Assembly: GCA_041648155.1 (NCBI GenBank)
Contig: JBAZPL010000046.1
Coordinates: forward strand, 1 to 15,584
Source of the DNA: SSS58A sp041648155
Lineage (GTDB): Bacteria; Krumholzibacteriota; Krumholzibacteriia; Krumholzibacteriales; Krumholzibacteriaceae
Length of the DNA stretch: 15,584 bases
Direction: 5' to 3'
Below, one piece after another: positions 8,701 through 14,800 of the stretch (position 1 is its first letter; the number at the start of each line of letters is the position of its first letter). The position numbers were made by a program, and so were the translations under genes. The notes beneath the pieces are model-generated. The model searched no databases. It worked only from the letters and a program-made list of their open reading frames with translations, and was not told the DNA's origin.

Positions 8701-8904
8701 CGCGTGATGAACGCCGGGGCGTCCGTTCGCGGTCGGCGGCCCCTCATAGAATACGAAGGGGCTCGAGGCCGGCCGCTCTTCGACGCTGCGCTCGAAGATG
8801 TGATTCGCCTCCCAGAAGGCGAGGATCTCCGCTTCGAGTGCCGTGGCTTCGCCGAAGGGCGAGAGCTCCGGGTAGTGTTTTCTGATTTTGTCTTTTTCGG
8901 CCAT
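5767..8904 (-). CDS. ileS: Isoleucyl-tRNA synthetase, type 2 (IleRS2)
   Basis: This 1045-residue class Ia enzyme charges tRNA-Ile in the cytoplasm. The sequence FYEGPPTANGRPGVHH followed by GWDTHGLPVE is the type 2 (eukaryote-like) pattern seen in Bacteroidetes-like bacteria. The HIGH-equivalent reads G64-V65-H66-H67, and KMSKT is at 598-602. The CP1 editing domain appears intact (WTTTPWTL and GTGIVHMAPAFGEDDYN). Several CxxC pairs (CPRC, CWRC, CESC, CPEC) suggest zinc-knuckle insertions. The C-terminal half carries the anticodon-binding region. Two adjacent ATGs could start translation; I chose the second (8902-8904) because GAGAG is then 5 bases upstream rather than 2. A strong promoter and a hairpin-rich leader precede it. 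Type 2 enzymes are generally tolerant of mupirocin. Confidence 0.96.
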   Translation of the reverse strand: MAEKDKIRKHYPELSPFGEATALEAEILAFWEANHIFERSVEERPASSPFVFYEGPPTANGRPGVHHALSRTIKDLVCRYQTMKGHRVVRKAGWDTHGLPVEIEVEHQLGLDGKDQIEHYGVAAFNEQCRKSVFKYLDEWLEFTKKLGFWLDLDDPYVTFKNDYIESVWWILKQFWDQDMLYQGHKIVPYCPRCGTSLSSHEVSQGYADVQDPSIYIKLKLADEDAYFLVWTTTPWTLISNVALAVGPDHDYVRVRNKGEVLILAEALVGVLDGDTELLGTMKGSELIGKRYEPCFPFFDKMVDAFRVIGADFVSLEDGTGIVHMAPAFGEDDYNAGKAENLPMIQPVDESGKFTEEVTPWAGMFIKDADPEIITDMKRRGVLYRSGKITHSYPFCWRCKSPLIYYARRSWYIKTTAFKDLLLEANSKIQWFPPEVGENRFTAWLEGNVDWALSRERYWGTPLNIWTCESCEEQFCIGSVEELRSIAEAFPEEYDLHKPFIDELDVGCPECGGKMKRVPEVIDCWFDSGSMPFAQYHYPHEKMDVFKSQYPAEFISEGVDQSRGWFYSLLVIGAFLTKQSPYKRCLPHGMVLDAAGQKMSKTRGNSVFASDVLASDGADALRWYLLASGSPWLQKKFDYEALRDTANRFLGSIRNLYNFFSMYAEIDGFAPRGDVKSTSLLDRWILSRYNSTVREVADMLDRYELTRAARAIQAFVIDELSNWYLRRSRRRFWKNEMSDDKLAAYETFYKVLDGLTRLSAPFVPFLSDAVYRRLGGAKESVHLDLYPGIDESSIDANLEKKMAGVLKTVSVAHALRNTAQVKVRTPLAEVFVHSPYAAETEWLAGEEFAFLVRDELNIKKITLLTDSGVYVKYRVKADFSKLGKRFGKNMKQAAALLEALDAASVKALVAKGEASIELAGKKEVITKEEVQILQETQEGFVAGADGDLTVILDTRLTPELLREGTVREIVNRIQNFRKESGFEVSDRIALSFRAPEEVSVVLKEFGEHICMETLAEGLEEGERDWPFRTDFKAGEHSIELWMKRL

Positions 8905-8907
8905 CAT

Positions 8908-9052
8908 CGCTCTCAAACGGCCGCGGCAGGGCGGCGCTCGCCGCCACCGACGCCGGGCCCGAGATGTCGCCCGCCCCCAGGCGGGCATATAATACGATAA
9001 CCCCGCGCCTTCTCGAGGGGACGCCCGGGGTTAATCGCCTGCCAAGCTTGAA
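8908..9052 (-). promoter_or_regulatory. Hairpin-rich ileS 5' leader
   Basis: The roughly 145-base leader between the predicted transcription start and the ileS start contains three perfect or near-perfect hairpins in order of transcription. The first spans 9037-8995: arms CGA(T)TAACCCCG and CGGGGTTATCG with one bulged T. The second spans 8986-8969: arms GCCCGCC and GGCGGGC around a 4-base loop. The third spans 8945-8930: GGCGGC and GCCGCC around a 4-base loop. None is followed by a U-tract on the transcribed strand, so they are not ordinary terminators. No T-box sequence or isoleucine-rich leader peptide is visible. They could influence mRNA stability or ileS translation; the function is unknown. 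Confidence 0.5.
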
Positions 9053-9058
9053 TACTAC

Positions 9059-9087
9059 CTTATATAGAAAATGACGTCTGGTGTCAA
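9059..9087 (-). promoter_or_regulatory. Sigma70-type promoter of the ileS operon
   Basis: On the minus strand a consensus -35 box TTGACA (9082-9087) is separated by exactly 17 bases from TATAAG (-10, 9059-9064). Transcription should start near 9052 and run through ileS and the genes behind it. The -35 box lies inside a 7-bp inverted repeat (AAATGAC at 9103-9109 and GTCATTT at 9069-9075), which might be an operator. The stop codon of the beta-helix gene is only 17 bases upstream of the -35 box. This is the best promoter match seen in the window. Confidence 0.75.
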
Positions 9088-9103
9088 GAGCGCTCGCAAG
9101 GGG

Positions 9104-10021
9104 TCATTTGTAGATCGCTTTGATAGCTCCCCACGAGCTCTTCTCCACGGATACCTCCTGGCAGCCTACGGGGTATGCCCCGATGATGCCACATGCATAT
9201 CCATCGGGGTGATTCCCCGGGGCGCAGGGGGAGTCGCTCTGGAGAAGAAAGTTCCCGGAGCCGGGGGGATCAGCCGCGCAAAACTCGGGATCGACGCTTA
9301 TATTGCCGTTCGTCCCGGTGGGATCCGTCCCGTATATGTAGTTGGCGATGGAGTTGCCGAACACGTTGTTGCATGAAACTTCCCCGACGACTCCCCCGCT
9401 CAAATTGATCCCGTAATTGTTCCCGACAATGAGGTTGTTTCGGATCGTGTTCCAGGGATAGCTCCCGTCGAGAATGAGCGCGGTCCCGCAAGCTGCGATG
9501 GTATTGTTATCGACGATGAATCCAGAGCTCTCCTGGAAGCCGATGCCGCACCCGTACGAATGTATGCAATTTCCCGAGATCGTCACCCCGCTGAACAGCC
9601 AGAAGCTGATGGCAGCATCGTTCGGATCGCCGACCCCCCGGAAGACGTTATTCGATATCCTGCCCCCCTGTTGGAAGCTTCCTCCGCCGGAGATAAATAT
9701 CGAATCCAAGGTGAATCCTTCGATGACCGAATCAGTGCTGATCAGAAGACCGACCGGCGCGGCCGCGCGTTCGAGAACGGTGGCTTCGGCTCCGGCTTCG
9801 CTTACGAACGTGACTCGCTCCTCATCGATGAACAGATGGGAATCGATTTGATAGTTCCCCGCCGCCACGAGAACGCTGTCTCCCGCCGCGCAGCTGTCGA
9901 GCGCAGCGGCAATTGAAGGCGCGTCCCCCGTTCCGGCCGCGTTCACGCGCCAGGTGCGCGCATGGCCGGCGGACGACATAAAGGCAATCAACGCGACGGC
10001 GACGACGCTCGAGAGTTTCAT
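9104..10021 (-). CDS. Secreted right-handed parallel beta-helix repeat protein
   Basis: The 305-residue protein begins with a clear signal peptide (MKLSSVVAVALIAFMSSAGHA, cleavage expected after the AGHA-like motif). It then has a typical start of pectate-lyase-like beta-helix proteins (DAPSIAAALDSCAAGDSVLVAAGNY), followed by NosD/PbH1-type coils rich in Asn and Gly (ISNNVF, ISGNCI, VDNNTI, IRNNLI). Near the end are SVDPEFC and SPCAPGNHPDGYACGIIGAYPVGC, a cysteine-rich closing region common in such proteins. It ends in SSWGAIKAIYK. No catalytic residues can be assigned, so an enzyme or an adhesive/structural role are both possible. The ATG (10019-10021) follows AGGAGG closely (AGGAGGAAACT), a strong ribosome site, so I rejected upstream starts. 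It appears monocistronic, with its own promoter. Confidence 0.85.
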   Translation of the reverse strand: MKLSSVVAVALIAFMSSAGHARTWRVNAAGTGDAPSIAAALDSCAAGDSVLVAAGNYQIDSHLFIDEERVTFVSEAGAEATVLERAAAPVGLLISTDSVIEGFTLDSIFISGGGSFQQGGRISNNVFRGVGDPNDAAISFWLFSGVTISGNCIHSYGCGIGFQESSGFIVDNNTIAACGTALILDGSYPWNTIRNNLIVGNNYGINLSGGVVGEVSCNNVFGNSIANYIYGTDPTGTNGNISVDPEFCAADPPGSGNFLLQSDSPCAPGNHPDGYACGIIGAYPVGCQEVSVEKSSWGAIKAIYK

Positions 10022-10051
10022 AGTTTCCTCCTTGGATTGTCCGCTGATGAT

Positions 10052-10060
10052 AGTATACCA
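10052..10060 (-). promoter_or_regulatory. Extended -10 promoter of the beta-helix gene
   Basis: The minus strand reads TGGTATACT, i.e. a TG-N extended -10 element with TATACT (10052-10057). No good -35 box lies 16-18 bases upstream, which extended -10 promoters tolerate. The start would be near 10045, giving a short leader of about 24 bases that contains the strong AGGAGG site. Confidence 0.5.
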
Positions 10061-10171
10061 CAAGACTCCGGTCCCGGGCCATCAAAACGCGGCGAAACGC
10101 GCCCTTCCGCGCAACGAAATCGATAAATTATTGAGAAACATGAAATTGTGCTCGCTTTATGCATAAGCCAG

Positions 10172-10180
10172 TGGTATATT
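10172..10180 (+). promoter_or_regulatory. Possible extended -10 promoter of the RRM gene
   Basis: The plus strand reads TGGTATATT (extended TG plus TATATT at 10175-10180). The -35 region has no clear hexamer but overlaps the palindrome TTATGCATAA (10157-10166), which could be an operator. If used, the transcript would begin near 10187 and carry a leader of about 295 bases. A TACAAT at 10273-10278 is an alternative -10 giving a shorter leader that still includes the repeated CGGATGA elements. Confidence 0.4.
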
Positions 10181-10332
10181 GCGTCAGTGATACGTTTACT
10201 GAAGGAGCATTTGAGAGCACGTAGAAGTTAGGAATCCAAGATCGCCTCGATATCAGGCCCCCATCAATACGGTACAATCCTACCTTATTAATCCAGGGAC
10301 AGATTCCAATCGACAGAGATCTTGTGGTACGT

Positions 10333-10389
10333 CTTTCGGATGAGTCGCATCCGGCGTCATCCGGAAAGAACAATGGGATTTTCGGATAA
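10333..10389 (+). promoter_or_regulatory. Candidate switching RNA structure in the RRM gene leader
   Basis: Four short related elements alternate in orientation: CTTTCGGATGA (10333-10343), CATCCGG (10348-10354), TCATCCGGAAAG (10357-10368) and TTTTCGGATAA (10379-10389). Element 1 can pair with 2 (6 bp, loop AGTCG) or with 3 (11 bp with one bulge). Element 3 can instead pair imperfectly with 4. These pairings exclude one another, the pattern expected of a two-state leader. The segment lies about 90-150 bases upstream of the RRM start. That cold-induced RNA-binding protein genes often have long structured leaders is known for cspA and cyanobacterial rbp genes; a switching role here is inference. 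Confidence 0.4.
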
Positions 10390-10481
10390 GGGAGAGGTGA
10401 AGCGCATTTGACCTGAAGAATCAGAGACTAGCGGATCAATTAACAGTACTTTGTAACAGTTAGTGAAAGGATACTAAGACA

Positions 10482-10787
10482 ATGGCCAAGAAAATATACG
10501 TAGGCAACCTATCATTCGACACGAACGACGACCAGTTGAACCAGATCTTCACGCCGTACGGCGCCGTCGCCTCCGCGCGCGTCATCAAGGACAAGTACAC
10601 GGACCGCTCCAGAGGTTTCGGTTTTGTCGAGATGGACAACGTCGCCGAGGCCGACAAGGCGATCGCCGAGCTCAACGGCAAGAACGTCGAAGGCCGCACC
10701 CTCAAGATCAGCGAGGCCACGCCCCGCGAGGACAAGCCGAGAGGCGAGGGCGGTTACAACGGCGGCGGAAGCCGGGACCGTTACTAA
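10482..10787 (+). CDS. Small RRM-domain RNA-binding protein with glycine-rich tail
   Basis: The 101-residue protein is a single RNA recognition motif. RNP2 is IYVGNL (5-10) and RNP1 is RGFGFVEM (44-51), with the aromatic residues needed for RNA stacking (Tyr6, Phe46, Phe48). The last ~20 residues are Gly-, Arg- and Asp-rich (GGYNGGGSRDRY), as in cyanobacterial Rbp proteins and other bacterial RRM proteins. These bind single-stranded RNA and are often cold-induced; the cellular targets here are unknown. AAGGA lies 10 bases before the ATG, a slightly long spacing. This is the only plus-strand gene in the window, with a long leader upstream and a strong hairpin 31 bases after the stop. The family call is certain. 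Confidence 0.95.
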   Translation: MAKKIYVGNLSFDTNDDQLNQIFTPYGAVASARVIKDKYTDRSRGFGFVEMDNVAEADKAIAELNGKNVEGRTLKISEATPREDKPRGEGGYNGGGSRDRY

Positions 10788-10818
10788 TCACAGCAGAGAC
10801 TGAGGCTGGATTATAGAA

Positions 10819-10854
10819 AATGGGCGCCGGGGAAGAAATTCTCCGGCGCCCATT
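10819..10854. terminator. Bidirectional rho-independent-type terminator
   Basis: A perfect 12-bp inverted repeat (AATGGGCGCCGG and CCGGCGCCCATT) extends by four more pairs (one G-U) to close on a GAAA tetraloop, giving a 16-bp stem. It sits between the convergent RRM gene (ends 10787) and the purine nucleoside phosphorylase gene (ends 10886). The plus-strand tail is only weakly U-rich (GCTTTG), whereas the minus-strand tail (TTTTCTAT) is better, so it probably serves both genes. Confidence 0.8.
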
Positions 10855-10885
10855 GCTTTGTATGCCCCCCCGCGCAGCTTCCGCC

Positions 10886-11710
10886 TCAAACCCTCCGCAG
10901 AAATTCGCACACAAGCTTCGCGAGCTTGACCTCCCCCGCCTTCGCCGTCGCGAGGATCTGGGCGATATCGATCGGCTCGAGGCAATCGGGTGTCGCCTTG
11001 TCCGTGACGACCGAGATCCCGAGCACCTTGACGCCGCTATGCACCGCGACGATCGTCTCGGGCACCATCGACATGCCGACGATGTCGGCGCCGATGCGGC
11101 GAAGGAAACGATACTCCGCGGCTGTCTCGAGATTGGGCCCGGCGACGGCGACGAGAACACCCCTCCTGAGGGCCACCTTCACGTCGAGGGCGACCTTCTC
11201 GAGGAGCGCAATGTAGGCGCGATGGTACGGCTCGCTCATGTCGGGAAAGCGCGGCCCGAGGCGCTCGTCGTTCGGGCCGATGAGCGGGTTGTCCCCCATG
11301 AGGTTGATATGATCGGTCACCGCGACGATGTCGCCGGGATCGAGCTGGGGATTCATCCCGCCGACCGCGGAGGTGAGAATGAGTGAGCGCGCGCCGATCG
11401 CCTTCATCACGCGGATGGGAAAGGTGACCTGCTCAAGGGTGTACCCCTCGTAATAGTGGACGCGCCCCTCCATCGCGACAACCTGCTTCCCCGAGAGCTC
11501 GCCGAGGATGAGATTCCCCGCGTGGAGCCCCTTCACCGTCGAGACGGGGAAATTCGGGATATCCTCGTAGGGAATGGCCGCCTTGACCTTGATCTTCTTC
11601 GCAAGCCCGCCGAGCCCGCTTCCGAGGATTATTCCAAAAGACGGCTTCATGCCGGCGACGCCCTTGACGTAGGCGGCGCTCTCTTTGATTTGATCGAACA
11701 GACCAGCCAC
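10886..11710 (-). CDS. punA: Purine nucleoside phosphorylase, trimeric PNP/MTAP family
   Basis: The 274-residue protein fits the trimeric PNP family, which splits purine nucleosides with phosphate into base plus (deoxy)ribose 1-phosphate for salvage. Visible motifs are the phosphate loop GSGLGG (30-35), GRVHYYEGY (Arg83, His85), TSAVGGMNP (113-121), GPNLETAAEYR with the base-binding Glu199, and GMSMVPE (212-218). The residue matching human Asn243 is Asp237 (VVTDKATP), as in methylthioadenosine phosphorylases, so 6-aminopurine nucleosides may be accepted. Val223 replaces the Arg of the usual VARH motif. Translation most likely starts at GTG (11708-11710), with AAAGGGG 8 bases upstream; this gives family length. 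It is probably monocistronic, ending at the bidirectional terminator. Confidence 0.93.
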   Translation of the reverse strand: MAGLFDQIKESAAYVKGVAGMKPSFGIILGSGLGGLAKKIKVKAAIPYEDIPNFPVSTVKGLHAGNLILGELSGKQVVAMEGRVHYYEGYTLEQVTFPIRVMKAIGARSLILTSAVGGMNPQLDPGDIVAVTDHINLMGDNPLIGPNDERLGPRFPDMSEPYHRAYIALLEKVALDVKVALRRGVLVAVAGPNLETAAEYRFLRRIGADIVGMSMVPETIVAVHSGVKVLGISVVTDKATPDCLEPIDIAQILATAKAGEVKLAKLVCEFLRRV

Positions 11711-11741
11711 GGCCGACCCCTTTCTTCGCACGACAGGCGAT

Positions 11742-11771
11742 AGGGTACCCCAGAGCGTCAGCGGCAATCAA
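11742..11771 (-). promoter_or_regulatory. Possible promoter of the purine nucleoside phosphorylase gene
   Basis: On the minus strand TTGATT (11766-11771) and TACCCT (11742-11747) are 18 bases apart, a moderate sigma70-like match about 30 bases before the GTG start. Just upstream a T5 tract (11776-11780) follows a small 4-bp CCGC/GCGG hairpin (11781-11796), which may be a weak terminator for the giant gene. Neither is strong. Confidence 0.3.
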
Positions 11772-11824
11772 TATCAAAAACCGCCGGGAATCGCGGGAAC
11801 CGCATGCGACTGGACCCGACGCCA

Positions 11825-14800
11825 TCAACGGAGAAGAATCATCTTCCGCGTCGCGGTAAATGAGCCGGATACGAGGCGGCAGTAGTAAACGCCGCTCGCG
11901 ACCGAACGGCCGCGGCTGTCCCGCCCGTCCCAATCCTCCGAGTAACGGCCGGCCTTTCTCGGTTCGTCGAGCAGCACCCGCACAAGGCGCCCCGTCGCGT
12001 CGTATATTCTCAACGAAACGGGGGCGGACTCGCGCAGCGAGAAGTCTATCCGCGTGGACGGATTGAGCGGGTTCGGGTAGTTCTGCGCGAGAAAATTCAC
12101 GGCCGGCGGGGCATCGTCGTCCTCGTCGACGCCGGTAACGGTGACGATGGCAAAGAGGCTGTCGCTCGCGTCGTATCCCGATACGGCGACCCCGCGATAC
12201 GATCTGATCATGATCCTCGCGGAAGGCGTCTCGGGAGGGGCCACGACCCAGGAGTACAGGGTCGTGCCGGCGAGACCCATCGCGAGCGTATCGAGGTAGC
12301 TCACGCCTCCGTCCCTGCTGAGAAATACGCTCACCGAATCGGGCGCGGGACCCGAGACAATCCACCTGATCGTATCCGTTTCGCCGATGCACCATTCTTC
12401 TCCGCCGAGCGGCGAAACGAGCGCAACATTGGAGCGACCCGTTCCCGAGAGAGCGACCGGGACGCTCGCTTCATCGGGATCGTTGCTTTCGATCGTAAGA
12501 ATTCCGTGCACGAGGCCCGTATCGACCGGCGCGAAATGGACGAAGAGGTCCTGGCTTCCGAGCGGCGCGAGCGAAAACGCTCCCGTACCGGCGGAGAACG
12601 ACGGATTATCGATCGTGATCGCGCTCACGACGAGCGTGTCCCAGCCCGTATTGGAGACGACCAGCGTATCGACGACGGACATGCCGAGCAGGACAGGGCC
12701 GAAATCCGGCACGCTGTCGGCCGCCGCGATATCGGAAACGGATGTGACGAAGAGATCGAGCGGAACCTCCACCCGCGGTTTCGAGGGAACGTTGCTCTCG
12801 ACGACGAGCGTATCGAGGTACCTCCCTTCGGTAACGCAGACGGGTCGCCCGGCGGCGAACGTGACGGCGATCTCGGCCGAGGAATGCGGCGCGATGGATC
12901 CCGCGGTTGGCTGCGCGCTCATCCAGCAGACGTTCCCGCCGGACATCCACAGCATCGCGTTGTGGAGCAGCAGGGCGATGACACCGGCGTTCGGTCCCGG
13001 CCAGAAGGTGCCCGAGTCGATGATGAATATGTTCGCGCCGACGACGCGTTCCCCCATGGTGGCGACGAAGGGAACGCCGTTGCTCCACTGCGCCACCCAA
13101 TCCGCCCCCGCGGCAAGGCTCGTCGTGGTGTACAGGAGACTCTGCATCGATGCGATCCCCGCCATGACCGGATGACCGGCGTCATAGCTCCCGAGTGTCG
13201 CGTTCGGCGCCAGGCCCGTGCCGATCGTGAACGGCGAGTATCCGCCGCTCATGAATCTCCCCTGCAGCGACATTCCCGAGACGAACGACGGCACGGTCAG
13301 AATGACGCCGCCTCCCCGGTCGACATAGTCGGCGAGAACGTTCCCGACCGCGCCGGGATCGGCGAAGGGCATGCCGCTCGCGACGATCACGCATCGATAG
13401 CCCATGAGATAGTCGAGCGTCGGCGTAGCGGCCCCGCCGTCGAACACATCCACAGCCGAAACGTCGGCAAAGCCCGCGAGCGCGGTGCGCATTACCGACA
13501 CCTCGCTTCCGCTCTTCATGATGAGAATACGGTTCCCCGATCCGTTCTCGATCAACGCAAAGACGAGCTCGTTCTCGCCGGGGTTCTCGATCGTGAGGAT
13601 GTGGGTCGAGGATTCGCCGGTGAAGAGACTATCGCTCAGGGCGCCTGGCGTCACAACGATCTCGGGCGGTATAAGGCCCTCGCCGGCGAGCTCGATCGCG
13701 CGCGCCGTATCGGCGGGGTCATTGCTGTAGATCGTGAGCATCCCCGGCATCGTCCCTTCCGATTCGGGCAACAGCGTCACGATCAACGTATCGGCGCCAT
13801 GAACAGGCAGCGAGAATCCGGTGCTGTCGGCAGCGTATCCCGCGCCCTCGACGGCGATCTTTTTCACGACGAGAATATCGCTTCCCGCGTTCGTCACGAT
13901 GAGTTCCCGCCGCTCCGTCGCTCCGATCAGGACCTGCCCGAAATCGAGCGTCGTATCCGAGAGGGCAAGCGCGGGCACTCCCGTGACGCTTACGTGGACG
14001 GGCACCATCACCTCGGGTGTCGAGGGATCGTTGCTCGTTATCTGAAGGCGGGCGTCATACTCGCCGCCGTGCAACCCCCGCGGATCGATCGTGACGTCGA
14101 CCTGCGCGGTTTCGGCCGCCGCGACCGTTCCCTCGAGGGGCACGGGGTTCAGCCAGTTCGCTCCGAACACGAGATAATCCATGACCTGGTTTCCGAGGAG
14201 GCGGTTGTCTTCGGAGATGATGTAATCATCCGCGAACGGTTCATCGGCGAAAGCCACTATCGAGCCCATCCCGGCGACGCTGATCGCGGCGTTGGCGATT
14301 CCCGCCTTGTCATCCAGGAGGAGGCGGGCCGGATAGGCGACGGACGAGAGATGAGCAATATTGTTGTAGAGCAGCACGGAGCTCACATCCCTGGTGATCA
14401 CATGCGGAAACACCGCTGTCGTGACGCCTTTCGCGCCGGCCACCGGCGAGTACTCGATGCCCGTGCGGAGCGCCGCGAGAATCGCATTAAAGGCATCCGA
14501 GCTCTGATCTCCCTCGAACAGCAGCCCTCCCCCCGCTTCAACCCAATCGCGGAGCGCCGTGATCTCGCTCTCCGAGAAAGGCGTCTGCACGTCCGTCGTC
14601 CAGAAAACGTCAACCCCATCGAGGATCGCCGGGGTGATCGGGCTCCTGTTCATCGTGACGGTGGCGCCTCGTGCCGTCAGGTCCGCGATGATGAGCCTCC
14701 ACCAGTACGTATCCGAATACTGATTGTGCGAATAGTCATAGAGCACCCGCACGCCGCCGAGATCCATGAGCGCAGCCGCGAGCTCGCCGGAACTCACGCG

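Larger units (their letters stand above)
10022..10481. other. AT-richer divergent intergenic region
   Basis: This 460-bp stretch separates the divergent beta-helix and RRM genes and is visibly poorer in G and C than the surrounding coding DNA. It contains an extended -10 promoter for each direction, a 10-bp palindrome TTATGCATAA at 10157-10166, complementary CGGATGA/CATCCGG elements at 10333-10389, and a TAACAGT direct repeat at 10441-10447 and 10454-10460. Open frames within it are short, lack family resemblance and have no convincing ribosome sites. I see no RNA gene of a known class. Confidence 0.6.

Noticed and set aside
8905..9060. T-box riboswitch or Ile leader peptide ahead of ileS
   Set aside because: No conserved T-box sequence, no antiterminator/terminator pair with a U-tract, and no short frame with a run of isoleucine codons.
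10128..10373. An 81-codon minus-strand frame in the divergent intergenic region
   Set aside because: No family resemblance, no clear ribosome site, and low-quality composition; it covers the likely RRM promoter and leader.
10373..10411. A 12-codon upstream frame (MGFSDKGEVKRI) in the RRM leader
   Set aside because: Ribosome site is weak and such short frames are frequent by chance; it also overlaps the pairing elements, so it is not annotated as a gene.
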